Origin: Byssochlamys sp. IMV 00236
Lineage: Eukaryota; Ascomycota; Eurotiomycetes; Eurotiales; Thermoascaceae
Assembly (NCBI GenBank): GCA_001931875.2
Contig: MSJH02000343.1
Location: forward strand, 1-21,230
Reading direction: 5' to 3'
Length of the DNA: 21,230 nucleotides
The notes beneath the pieces were generated by a model. The model made no database searches. It saw nothing but the letters and a program-made list of their open reading frames with translations, and had not been told where the DNA came from. The first letter of the stretch is position 1, and every line of letters begins with the position of its first letter. This document shows positions 1 to 10,614 of the stretch, piece after piece. The position numbers and the translations under genes are program-made.

Positions 1-40
1 AGTACGTGAGCACTAGCAAAAAAGAAGATATATTAGATAT

Positions 41-71
<31 letters not shown>

Positions 72-901
72 GCATATGAATTACATATTCAGTCTTGATA
101 ATATCGCTTAAAGGTGGAAGTATCTTGACAATAGGCATATCGCGTGGATTCTTTTTCGGCTTTTTGGCAGGTGGCTCTTTTGTTTCAGTTGATGGTGGTT
201 TTCTTAACTCTTGTTCTTCATCTGAAAGCTTTTCAAAGTATTTCTGAATATATTTATTTAGCGTAAAGGTATTGATCCTCTTCTCGCCGTCACATAGCTG
301 TATAAAGTAATCATCGCAATTGATATAACGCTTATCCTTTTCATCCTGCAAGTTGTGCTCTCTGATGTATTCCCACATTTTGCTGACTGTTTGAGTACGG
401 GAACACTGATTATGCATAAGTGACGAGAACAAGGGTATGATATAAACTTACGTATTCAGTTTTAATAATATGAGATAATGGAGGAAGCACCTTTAGCAGA
501 GGCATGTCTCTTTGCTTCTTCTCCGCTGGTCTCTTTTTTGTATTTTTGGGTGTTTTGGTCTTCTTTTTCGTTGGTATACCTTGATGGTTAATTACAAGAT
601 CCTCAATTCTACGAGTTTGATCCTGATTGTTGCCTTGTTCAACATTGGAATCGTTATGCACGTTTTGAAACATTTCTTCAATCAGACCGTTTATCTGTTT
701 CTTTATACTGTCCAAGGATTGACCGGTTCGTTTTTCTAGTTCTAGTCGAATCTTTTTAGCTGTGATGGTCGTAAGGTCGGAATGACTTAATATATCTATA
801 GCAGTAATGAGCATCTCTTATTGTTATTATCTTCAACTACCTTTAATATCTTTTCTATATTGTTCATGATCAATAAGAGAGCTTTGACTCGAATCAGACA
901 T
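1..901 (-). CDS. DEK_C and tandem SWIB domain protein (UAF30/TRI1-like), 3' part outside window
   Basis: Predicted exons on the minus strand are 901-841, 795-452, 405-85 and 12-1, continuing beyond base 1; the introns are 45, 46 and 72 nt. The ATG at 901 is chosen because splicing at 840/796 joins YRKDIK to DILSHSDL and rebuilds a complete DEK_C helix bundle (about residues 12-65). A Lys-rich linker follows, then a first SWIB domain with the signature CSRTQTVSKMWEYI and a conserved ICDDYF-like segment. After a second Lys/Pro linker the start of a second SWIB repeat (ILPPLSDIIKTEY, then CSRT) reaches the window edge. In known relatives, DEK_C plus SWIB proteins act in chromatin or in RNA polymerase I upstream activation; the nuclear role here is inferred. 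A start at 814 would lose the first DEK_C helix. The gene is divergent from the ZIP transporter. Confidence 0.85.
13..84 (-). repeat. (TA)n microsatellite inside a SWIB-gene intron
   Basis: The 72-nt intron between the two halves of the second SWIB repeat holds an alternating TA run at about 48-71. On the sense strand it starts with GTAATT and ends in a pyrimidine-rich stretch before TAG. It is the longest intron of this gene, and most of the extra length is the TA run. Confidence 0.7.
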
Positions 902-1360
902 TGTTTAAAAGGAAAGAAAAGAGACCCTCTATTTACTCCGTCTCTTATTTTTTTTCTTTCTTTCTTTCTTTATCCTTCTTGAGATGGCGTGTATATGTAT
1001 AAACTCGGTCTAAAGTATATAAAACATATATAAATATACATGTTTAAATGATATACTTGGTTAGAAATTACTCGTACACTAATATAGTCAACAAATGATG
1101 ATATAGAAAAAGAGAGAGCTCATATCAGTATCCTCTTCTTTTCTATTAAATATATTAAGCTCATTGTATGTATTAAATGTTATCTTTTTAAATAATAAAG
1201 AAAAGTTTGATAATGAAGATCAAACAGATGATGACTATAAAGAAGTTGTATTGATTCAATATCAAATTAATGTGTCTTGAATTCCCAAAATTGGACATCC
1301 AATATATTTATTAAATTGACTCTATATTTTTTCATTCTTTCTTTCTTTACTCTTTCAAAA
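902..1360. other. Divergent intergenic region (SWIB gene / ZIP gene)
   Basis: This 459-bp stretch lies between two start codons facing away from each other and should hold both promoters. It is very AT-rich. A pyrimidine tract with TTTC repeats lies at about 941-978, which on the SWIB sense strand is a purine-rich 5' leader. Several TATA-like stretches occur (for example near 1015-1035). I see no convincing ORF or RNA gene. Confidence 0.6.
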
Positions 1361-2476
1361 ATGTCTTTCCAGGCAGCTGCATTTGCATTTCTATTTCCAG
1401 GAAATGCAATGACCAACTCTATCTTGGCTACAGCATATATTTCTATATTCCCAAACCTGTTATTATACTTCGTTCCTCCTGACATTGACACGGGTGCTTT
1501 AAATGTTCTTGTCAGTTTTGCTGTGGGTGAGTGAACTATATAAACCAACAAAAATATATTCAGTCTGTACTCACTTTTCTTTACTATAGGTGGTCTTCTC
1601 GGTGACGTATTTTTACATTTACTTCCTCATGCCTTCTTGGGTGAACATACCGAGGAAAATGCAGTTATCACTATTGACAACCAAAAGAATGTTCTTATTG
1701 GCACAGGTCTCTTTGTAGGCTTATTCTTCTTTTTCTTTATGGACAAAATGATGCGTGTAGTAAACGGCGGTAGTGGACATAGCCATGGTCATGACCACAG
1801 TCATAGTCATGATGTTAAAGAAGTTGGAACCTCTTCATCAGTTAAAAATGATGACAACGAGAAGAAAGGTTTAAGACAGAGAAAGACAACTGACAAGAAA
1901 GAAGAAGAACAAGACAAAATGACAGCCAAGAATCAACAAGGAATCAAATTAAGCGCGTATTTAAATCTTTTGGCCGATTTCACTCACAATATGACAGATG
2001 GCCTTGCTATGGCAGCATCATTTTATGCCTCACCAGCTGTAGGTGCTACTACCGCTGTTGCCGTATTCTTTCATGAAATTCCTCATGAGGTAGGCGACTA
2101 TGCTATTCTTGTTCAATCAGGGTTTAGCAAGAAGAAGGCTATGATGGCACAGTTCACCACTGCTGTTGGCGCATTTTTGGGTACATTTATTGGCATTATG
2201 ATTGAGGAATCATCACTCTCGAGCGGTGTTCAAGAAAAGGCAAGCGCCATTACTTCTACTGGTTTATTAGGTACTGATCTTCGTGTTGGTGATTTGGTCA
2301 TACCTTTCGCTGCTGGTGGATTCTTGTATATTGCTACTGTTGGTGTCATACCCGAACTACTCGATGTTACCGGCAATCTGAAAAAGGATAGAAAGCAAGC
2401 ATTCACAGAATTCGCTGCAATGCTTGTTGGATTAGGTTTAATGTTTGTTATTGCTTGGAATGACATTGCAGCATAA
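1361..2476 (+). CDS. ZIP family zinc transporter (SLC39A7/A13-like, LZT type)
   Basis: Exons are 1361-1526 and 1590-2476 with a 63-nt GTGAGT...ATAG intron, giving 350 residues. It is predicted to move Zn2+ (possibly other divalent metals) into the cytosol from outside or from a secretory compartment. An N-terminal hydrophobic segment is followed by membrane helices around the LLGDVFLHLLPHAF stretch. A His-rich cytosolic-type loop (HSHGHDHSHSHD, about 119-130) and a charged Lys/Glu linker come next. The metal-site helices are HNMTDG (188-193) and HEIPHEVGDYA (from 217); the second motif marks the LIV-1/KE4 subgroup. The ATG at 1361 sits in a good context (AAAAATGTC). The frame is open upstream to a TTG at 1277, but there is no earlier ATG. 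KE4-like members usually reside in ER or Golgi, so that location is an inference. Confidence 0.93.
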
Positions 2477-2829
2477 TCTTGATATCATTATATTACATTT
2501 CCCCACTTTCTCTCTTGTATTCCATAGAAAGATATTGTTACTTTGCAGAGTATATAAAATTGTTAAATTAGCGTTATATTGGGCTTGAAGCTTTCTGTAT
2601 AATTATAATCAATATATTTTAGATCAACGAGGTATTATCCCGTGATGATCTATGCTTTTCTTCTGACCTAAAGAATACCGTATACTATTTATTTATTAAA
2701 AAAGAAAAGTCTCTTATTGGTCAAAGTCGTGTTTGGTTTTTTCACGAAAAATAGTCGGTTTCTCTCGTGCACGCGCGTAGTGCACCCTTTTTTTCGCGCT
2801 TTGAACATTTGTCCCAATTTATTTTACAC
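2477..2829. other. Intergenic region ZIP / RAD5
   Basis: This 353-bp stretch holds the 3' end of the ZIP transcript and the RAD5 promoter. The left part is AT-rich. The last 70 bp are unusual for this window, with a short GC-rich palindromic island and an E2F-like octamer (separate entry). No ORF is supported. Confidence 0.6.
2767..2799 (+). promoter_or_regulatory. Candidate cell-cycle promoter element upstream of RAD5 (palindrome plus E2F-like site)
   Basis: GTGCAC at 2767-2772 and again at 2780-2785 flank ACGCGCGTA, which contains an MCB-like ACGCG core. An exact TTTCGCGC octamer follows at 2792-2799. The octamer ends 30 bp before the RAD5 ATG. TTTCGCGC is the textbook E2F/DP site, and ACGCG is the core bound by fungal MBF. 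Function is inferred from the motif only. Confidence 0.4.
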
Positions 2830-5800
2830 ATGTCAAAACGACCTAGAGACAACACTTTGATTGAATCCTTAAAGGCCATTTTGAATGCTTCAACTGAAAT
2901 ATGTGAATCGCTACTAGATAGAACCAACAACAACATTGAAGAAGCTATAGATCTATATTTCTCTAATCCACCTTCTATTACTACGCAAACAAAAAAGAAA
3001 AAGAAACCAAATAGATACTATCTTGGCGATCTCGTCATAAGCGGTAGAAATAATAACAAGGTCGAGTCTATCTTTTTAATAATCTTGTAGGTTGGTCGCT
3101 TTATGTGGGGAAGAGTCCAGTAAAAGAAGGAGATCGGATAGAGATTTCTAGAGATAAAAACATTACTGATACAACAAACAGAATTGTCCGATTTGCACAT
3201 GAAGGAAGTCAACTAGGTAGATTACCAAGAGAGATTGCCAATTATGTATCTATACTGCTTGATCAGAACATTTGCCAGTTTGAAGGAACGGTTGTTTGGT
3301 GTCCAAATGAGCTAAAGATTGGAGAAGATATCATCATTACAATAAAATGCTACATCATACCAACTGCTATGCGTATAAACACCTTTCTTCACAATTATAT
3401 TCCAAAAGCGAATAAAAGCAGACAGCGTGACAGAGTTGAGGATGTAAGCACCTTACGAAAGACATCTTTAGTTCAGCTATTTAAGAACTTAGGCATGAGA
3501 CCTGTGCGATCATCCATCAGAAGAATGTTGGGAGGAGACGACACTTGGGACATGATTCTTCAAAGCATCAGCACAAGAACAGAACCCGATTCACTCGAGC
3601 GTGACGAGTTACAAGAGCTTAATGAGGACGAAGAAGAAAACAAGGAGATATCGGATGATCAGCTCAACACGATATATGAGAGAGCACAAGTGTTTGATGC
3701 AGAGATTAGGCCTATGGAGCCCCCGGATACACTGACATTACAATTAAAAGAGTATCAGAAAAGAGCACTTGCATGGATGACAGCTAAAGAAAGTCTTCAT
3801 TATGAAGATGGTGACTTGGATATGCGTGCATTACATCCCTTATGGGAAGAATACAGCTTTCCAGACACGACAAGCGAACATCAATTCTTTTATTTTAACC
3901 CATACACAGGTAAATATGAGGATTTATGCCCTATTGGCTTTATGCTTAATGTTGCAAGTTCATAGGTGAACTAAGCTTAGAATTTCCAGAAGCAAACACA
4001 CAAGAAAGAGGTGGTATTTTAGCAGACGGTAAGAATGATTCTTTTAGCGTTTTATGGGAGTATCTGAAATAGAAGTACATAGAAATGGGACTTGGTAAAA
4101 CAATAGAAGTGTTAAGTTTGATCCACAGTGACAAGTCCCGATATGACTATAGTAGAATACAGCTTGAAAATCAATCCAAAAAGTCACCTACTACACTGAT
4201 TGTATGTCCCATGTCTTTACTAGCCCAATGGCGTGATGAAATTATTAGAGCTTCCAAACCAAATTCAATTCGACTTGAAGTATTTTATGGAGATGATCGC
4301 TCATCATTATCCTTAAACACTTTATGCCAATGGAATGGAGCTGCTCCTGATGTATTGATTACGACCTATGGTGTCTTAGTAGGAGAATGGTCACGGGCGC
4401 AACAAGACGCATCAGCGACAACTCTCTACAATATTGAATTTTGGCGAGTAGTTCTAGATGAAGCACACCAAATAAAGAATCCATCAACCAAAACATCAAA
4501 TGCTTGTAAAGATATCTTTGCGACCAGAAGATGGGCAGTAACAGGTACACCCATCCAGAACAAGCTCGATGATTTATACGCGCTCGTTCGATTTTTAAAA
4601 CACGAGCCCTGGGCTAACCACGCATTCTGGAAAACATTCATTACTTTGCCATTTGAAAAGAAGGATCCGCGTGCTCTGGCTGCTGTTCAAACTGTGTTGG
4701 AACCAATTGTATTACGACGAACAAAGAATATGAGAGATTCTCGAGGTCAGCCTATGGTACCTTTGCCATCAAAGACGATCCGAATCGAATATCTTTCATT
4801 TTCTCCAGAGGAGCAAGATATTTATGATGCAATATACAACGACTCCAAAATTAAGTTTTCTTACTTTTGTGAAGCAGGAAAACTTGGTAAAAATTATGCT
4901 TCTATATTTCAACTCTTGACAAGACTGCGGCAAATCTGTTGTCACCCATACCTTGTGCTTCAAAACAACCAAGGAAAAACGACAGAAGTGAAAGCAGAAG
5001 GCGGCAAAAGTGTATTGTTGGAAGATTTAGTTACAAAACACGCAACAACTTCACAAGTATCTTCATCATCTGCAGAAAGTAGCAACAATTATCGTTTAAG
5101 CGTTTTACAAAATTTATTAGAAATGCAGCGGAAAGGGTCGTCTATCACCGAAAAGACAGGTACCATAGCCGAAGAAGGAACTTTGCCAGCTGTTCCAGAA
5201 GAATGTCCCATCTGTTTTGAGTCAATGGATTCCATGATTGCGATGCCTTGTATGCACATGGCTTGTAGACCTTGTGTGATGGATTATTTTCAGGTATATA
5301 TAGGTATTTATAAAGTGAAGTATACCATCTCACTGATTTTTGTATGTTTAGAAAAAGGAGGACCAAGGCCAGCCTGGTGATTGTCCAATATGTCGAACTG
5401 GGCCCATTTTACAGAACCAACTTTTAGAAATTGCTCAACAACAGCCTGGGGAGGATGACAAGAGTCCCAAAATAAACGTACGAAAGGCGGTTGGAGGATT
5501 CAAGCCGTCGACAAAAATAAATGCACTTATGAAGCTACTACGCCAGTATGATAAGGAGGGGCTCAAAACTGTCGTGTTTTCTCAGTTTACTAGCTTCTTG
5601 GATATTATCGGAGAAGCTCTTGATTATGAAAGCATTCACTTTACTCGACTAGATGGTTCACATAGTCAACCACAACGAGAAAAGGTTCTCTCCACATTTG
5701 CAACATCAGGAAAGAAAGGTGCTAATGTGTTACTTATCAGTCTCAGAGCTGGAGGTGTTGGACTGAACTTGACCTGTGCAAGCCGTGTTATCATGATGGT

Positions 5801-6081
5801 AAAGAAAAACCTTATTATATATGGAATGCTAACTAGACAAATACTAGGATCCCTGGTGGAATTTCGCAATAGAGTCACAGGCTATCGATCGCGTTCATCG
5901 TCTTGGTCAACAGAAAGAAGTGATAGTGACCAGGTTTATCGTTAAAGGCACAGTCGAAGAGCGCATACTCGAGATTCAAGACTCAAAGCATACCCTTGTA
6001 AATGATTTGTATATGTCTCGTGATGAAACCAAAAACCGTAAATTAGACGAGCTAAAACTGCTTTTCAGCAAAAAAGTATAA
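2830..6081 (+). CDS. RAD5: RAD5-type DNA repair ATPase and RING E3 ubiquitin ligase
   Basis: Six exons (2830-3043, 3091-3909, 3966-4028, 4083-5293, 5352-5798, 5848-6081) give 995 residues; introns are 47-58 nt and every junction restores a conserved motif. Domain order is diagnostic: UBA-like helices (about 9-45), HIRAN (about 62-165, [20 protein letters not shown]), SNF2 ATPase with DEMGLGKT (365-372) and DEAH (491-494), a C3HC4 RING inserted in the helicase ([10 protein letters not shown] from 740, closing with CPICR in exon 5), then helicase-C ending in [11 protein letters not shown] and IDRVHRLGQ. Known RAD5/HLTF proteins polyubiquitinate PCNA at Lys164 and remodel stalled forks in error-free damage tolerance. 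All catalytic and zinc-ligand positions I can recognise are intact. The gene is tail-to-tail with SAM50. Confidence 0.95.
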
Positions 6082-6128
6082 GCTTATTGTCTTTCATCCT
6101 TGTTTAATATGTTTATGTATATTTTTTT

Positions 6129-7887
6129 TTATAAAAAGTTTAAACCAATGCCAAACTGCAATCCTCTTCTTAGTTGATCCCCTTTTGCAGCTGTCAAAGG
6201 AATACAGTAGTTCAATTCGATTCTTGCAATGCTGTGACGATAGATTAAACCGAGACCGACAGAGGTACTTGGTGATCTACTCAGTGCTTCTGCTGTTGAT
6301 TGCAAAGATGATGCTCTTTTGTTCCATGGGATATTGGTTCCAGCATTGACAAATGCATGAGCCCTAAGTGGCTTACTTTCTAGAGTTGGTAGAGGAGCTA
6401 TGGCACTGAGGCCTACAGCCCAGTACATGTTGCCACCAAGAGCATCATGTCCATCTCTAGGTCCAATTCCAGCAATTCTGAATCCTCGAACTGATAACGG
6501 TCCACCCAGAACAAATCGATCTGATACGGTAGATGCCTTGGGGTAATCACCAAGTTCGGCAAGGAATCCAGCTCGAGCGGTGGCACTAATGACCAACCCA
6601 GGATGCACGCCCTCAAGTTCGCCTTCTTTGTTTGTTAACGGTTGATTGCCTCCTATCTGATGACAGACCTGCGTCTCAAGCTCAGATTTAAAGAAATGTG
6701 CGTTACCGATGCCTAATGCACCAGAAAACTCGTTGGCGAGACGGATATAGTGACCATTGGAAGGTAAGAGCATATCATCACGACGATCTCGTACAAATAC
6801 GTGGTTGATGGATGACTTGAGTGAATGTCCTGCTTCTTTACGAATACTAAATACAGAAAGATGTTAAATCGTTTCTTACTTTTTCTTTTTCTTACCTTAA
6901 TGATGCACCGGGCGCCATACGATCAATAGAACGCCAAGTTAGATCATAACTAAGTTCATGATAGCCAAATCTAGAAAGCGTCTAAATAGATATGAATACT
7001 TTTGTTAAAATGCGTTATCATCCTATACACTTGCCTTATAACGTAAACCTGCACCTCTTGCCAATTCTTCATAAGATGATACAAGTGTATTGTTATAAAG
7101 TACTCTATGAGCATTGATATCGAGTCTTGAATCAGGAGATGCCCCAATTGGTTTACCAAGTGTAAACTAAGATGGATTGATTAGTTGTTTTTGTCATTGT
7201 GCTTGTTTTCTTCTTTTTACTTGAAAAGCAGAACTAGTTCTTGTACCAAACGAAGCAACAGTTTCTAATAATTCTGCGCCTCCAAATACATTACGTATCG
7301 TGATTGATCCGTTCTATTATATAAAGATTAATTCGCGTCAAATCATTTCTTTCATATCTAGTTACCATGTTTCCTTCATTGTTTCCAATTTCAGTTCCAG
7401 TCTTTATGAACACTCGACTCTTTTCTTTAACCTTGTATACAATATTAACTGAATCTGGGACAGCTAATGGATCATTATCTGAGGCATTTTCTAACAAGAC
7501 CTGAACATGATCGAATATATCTAGCTGTGATAACTGTTGTGCCGTGTCTTGAGAAGAGTTGATCACTTCCGCTACTGTCTTTGCTTCAAGTAATTTCTTT
7601 GTTGCGCTTGAGAGAAAGGCTGGGCGAGTGACTTTGGCGCCGAGAATGGTAACAGCATTCACATGAGCTTTTGATCCTGCTGATTGTGCCAACTATAAAT
7701 ATATAAAAGATGTCAAAAAAGGGATCTCTTTTTTTTGCTCTTTTTTTTTACCAGTGAAAACAAGTAGTTTTGGAATTCACCTTGGCGACTCTCTTGTTCC
7801 AAGTTAGTAGCCTACATTGAGAGAGGTGTGGTTAAGAAGCTTGTACCCAATTTCGAAACTTTGTTACTGCTTTACATTTGATTCCAT
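6129..7887 (-). CDS. SAM50: SAM50/TOB55, mitochondrial outer-membrane beta-barrel assembly channel
   Basis: Seven exons on the minus strand (7887-7876, 7811-7752, 7692-7366, 7313-7221, 7166-7035, 6981-6896, 6846-6129) give 475 residues, a usual length for the family. Residues about 36-118 form one POTRA domain. The Omp85 barrel follows, with GNNEGNMNGSITIRNVFGG, the SFGTRTSSAFQ strand, and the conserved loop-6 motif in LGGPLSVRGF. The C-terminal strand QFGIGLNFL fits the mitochondrial beta-signal pattern. Family role: core of the SAM complex that inserts porin, Tom40 and other barrels into the outer membrane. Two oddities: the start codon lies on a 12-nt exon encoding only MESN, and the intron at 7034-6982 uses a GC donor (AAG/GCAAGT). 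The first exon is the least certain part. Confidence 0.93.
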
Positions 7888-8133
7888 GTTGAAATGCTTT
7901 TTTTTTATTTTTATTTTTTGTCCTTTTAAAGGCAAGGGAAGTTGTCAACTGAGATCGAAAAAGAAGGACCACATTATTTGCTTCCGCTTTAAAAAAGCAT
8001 TATGTTGTCATATCATAGATCATTAATGGTATGTAACAAATTAAACATGATTTATCTAGAAAATCACAGCTATGTACACTGTTAGAAACTAAGATCATAA
8101 AGAAAGAAAGCTCAGTCAGTAGTGTTTATTAAG
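7888..8133. other. Intergenic region between PRP4 and SAM50
   Basis: This 246-bp stretch lies between the PRP4 stop and the SAM50 start, both on the minus strand, so it holds the PRP4 3' end and the SAM50 promoter. Near 7900-7920 it has a T-rich run (A-rich on the SAM50 sense strand) just upstream of the start. No ORF or RNA gene is supported. Confidence 0.5.
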
Positions 8134-10171
8134 TTAGATAACTAGATTTTCATCTGCCCACAACTTGAAGGTACGATCAAATCCAGTTGAGGCAATGAAT
8201 CGATTATCTATCAAAAGTGGATCAGCATATATACATACATGCATCTTCTTTTCATTTTCTTTTACCTTGTGCAATATCCACACCCATCACCTTTCCATCA
8301 TGACCATCTAAGCTCTTTATTAATCTAAAGTCATCTCCTGACCAAATCTTCACACATCCATCATATCCAGAGGTTGCAAGATATAAGCCGGCAATATTAT
8401 TAGGATCAGATGGACTATTGTTGTTAGTGCCAGGAACACCTCTGCTATATTTAACATCGGATACGAGCGATTGATGAGCAGAGATGGTGTATAAGTTTCG
8501 TAATGTTCGGATATCCCAGATCTTTACAGAGTTATCAGCACTGGCTGTGGCCAAGTGGTATCTATGTGATTCATATCATTTAGACATTGTAAACGTGACA
8601 AGGCCATTACTTACCCGTTAGGTGACCAATCTAATCCTACGATATCTTTAATGTGTCCTTCAAGAGTCATGGAAGATCTGCCCGTTCTTGTATCCCATAC
8701 CCTTCCAATAGCATCCAGTCCACTATAGAACATTAGATCTGCTCTTTGAATTAACACGCTATTAGCTTACCCTGTCGCTACTAAGCTTCCATCACATTGA
8801 AATCCAATTGCATATACCTCTCGAGAGTGTCCTTCTTGTAATAAAAGTTCTTGTGTTGTTTCTACGTCCCAAAGACGCCATGATCCATCAAAACTTGCGC
8901 TACCCAAGTACTTGCCAGAAGGATGAAATGCAATACGAGCGACTCGTCTAACGTGGCCAGATAAAGTAGCAATGGGTGTTTCTCTAATAATGATGTAAGG
9001 TTACGGATCAGCAAGGCAAATAATAATAACACTCACTTTTCCAAGCTCCATAGTCTAATCAAACCATCAGCAGCGCCAGTGGCTAAGTTAAGTACGCTTT
9101 TTTCTAAACTAATTGTAGACTCTGGATGAAATGCAACACCACCTACTTTATCATTATGACCTTTTAACGTCAATATTGGCTCACATTCAGGTACACTCCA
9201 TACTTTGCAAAGTCCGGACCATGCGCCTGTTACGAGTAGCTTTGAGTTGGGACTAAAGGCACATTGAGCGACGGGTCGATCGTCTGCAATTTGAGAAGAC
9301 CAGTTTGCATAAGACTATGATAAATTTATAAGAGAATGATTACATTCGATCATTTCTTTTATACCCTGAGTTTTTGGTGAAGCTCTTTTCTACTAGCCTT
9401 TAATAAAGCAAGCGGGATTGTTTCTTCTATTTTTTGTCGTTGATTACGCGCTTTTGCTCTATATAAGGCTATGTCAGTATGAATCTATGTGTCTAGTTTA
9501 TTTCCCAGAATACCTTGGTAGAGAATATTTCGTCATAAACTTTCTTGCCTCAAGAAGTTCTAATGATCCAGGGGTGAAGAATTCTTCTTCATTCTATCCT
9601 CCAATACGTCAAGATCAACTGTCACATGTACACACATGTGTACTTTTTTTTTACCTCTTCTTCACTCTCTTCTTCTTCGTCACTTTCAATAGGCCTGCCT
9701 TCTAGCTTCGACAACAGGTATCTCAAACGATCACGACGATCTCCTGGCTAAACAGCGAGTTAATACCTTTCCAACTTATTCGATCCGCCGTACCCCTTCA
9801 CCAAATAAACATTGTGGTTCGCCTAATTCTCGAAGCTTTTGTCGAACTTTGCCATCATCAGTTGGCACAGCAAGCGTGAATGCTCTTTTTCTTCTCTCGA
9901 ATTCTTCAAGTACTCTTTTATCTGCTTCACTCGATCTTATTGAATATGCAGGTTCTGCACTTTCCGCTATATATAAAGCCGCGTGTTAGATTGATGCTGA
10001 CATTTTAAAGATTATATAAAAACCTAATGTGTCCAAATCGATTCCTCCACCAGACGTTGCTGTATTTTCCTCAACACGTGGTCGTTTAAGTGATTCTTGA
10101 CCTTCAAGAGATCCAAAATAAATACGACCTTTTCCTGTTGATGTTGAGGCCGGAGACTGTTCGTTGCTCAT
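8134..10171 (-). CDS. PRP4: PRP4/PRPF4-like U4/U6 snRNP WD40 protein
   Basis: Ten exons on the minus strand (10171-10024, 9966-9794, 9747-9655, 9593-9514, 9458-9365, 9314-9037, 8983-8771, 8722-8615, 8561-8266, 8207-8134) give 518 residues, close to the metazoan protein. The N-terminus carries the family [10 protein letters not shown] segment. The PRP4-type splicing-factor motif region ([19 protein letters not shown]) follows, then an acidic stretch and a helical part ([15 protein letters not shown]). Seven WD40 repeats fill the C-terminal half, for example [22 protein letters not shown] and [10 protein letters not shown]. The known role is U4/U6 and tri-snRNP assembly in the nucleus with PRP3. 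Two donors are off-consensus (GTTTTT at 10023, GTACGG at 9793), but both joins keep frame and motif. The frame is also open upstream of the ATG (see findings). Confidence 0.94.
9623..9640. repeat. Short perfect inverted repeat inside a PRP4 intron
   Basis: CACATGT and ACATGTG are separated by ACAC in the intron 9654-9594, soon after the donor and its A-run on the sense strand. It could form a small hairpin close to the 5' splice site. No function is claimed. Confidence 0.5.
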
Positions 10172-10614
10172 GTTTGTGTGGTTACTTCGTGATCCTAAAG
10201 AGAAAAGAAAAGGTGCCAGAAATCTGGAACTGGAAAACGGCATTTGTGACTGTCTTGGTCTGTGTACAGCTGTAAGCACTCTATTCAATATTGTTCTATC
10301 TTTAGCATCATGGTTGAGACCACCGGTGGCTGTTGTATTCAGCTTTGTTATTGTAAAAAGGCAATTAAGTCGATGACTTGCGAATTAGATTCTTTAAAAA
10401 GAAAAGCTGAATGTTGTTAAATAAGACGCGTGTTTGTTTTATAGCGAGAGAGATTCTGACTTCTATTGATATTATTGTCGTCACTGATATTATTTATGCT
10501 TATGTTATTGTTATTATACTAGTAGTTACTATAGTCATTATTATTGTTATTATAAGTTATTCTTATCAAAAGCAATAGAGGAATGTAAAGCAGAATGTAT
10601 ACTCTACTGTAATA
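10172..10614. other. PRP4 upstream region with overlapping short open frames and an ATT-rich tract
   Basis: This 443-bp stretch lies between the PRP4 start and the pseudogene tail. The minus frame stays open 71 codons upstream of the PRP4 ATG (10384-10172) with one in-frame ATG at 10243. A pyrimidine-rich acceptor-like site (TTCTCTTTAG, minus strand, ending at 10195) suggests a 5'-leader intron. On the plus strand, 10310-10420 encodes a possible 36-residue Cys-rich peptide starting MVETTGGCC. From about 10460 to 10560 the DNA is made of TTATTG/ATTATT-like units. An ACGCGT hexamer lies at 10426-10431. None of these is established as a gene. Confidence 0.45.

Noticed and set aside
796..840. An ultra-short 24-nt intron (GTAGTTG...AATAAG) near the start of the SWIB gene
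   Set aside because: A 45-nt intron from the same donor to TGCTATAG also keeps frame, matches the size of other introns and gives a better DEK_C join (KDIK/DILSHSDL).
1277..1360. Upstream extension of the ZIP transporter frame
   Set aside because: It would start at TTG. The ATG at 1361 has a good context and gives a normal N-terminus.
3946..4134. Minus-strand frames across RAD5 introns and exons
   Set aside because: They are shadows of a RAD5 gene whose motifs are complete on the plus strand.
9418..9705. Plus-strand 95-codon frame opposite PRP4
   Set aside because: It overlaps three PRP4 exons and two introns on the other strand, begins at a non-ATG codon and has no family resemblance.
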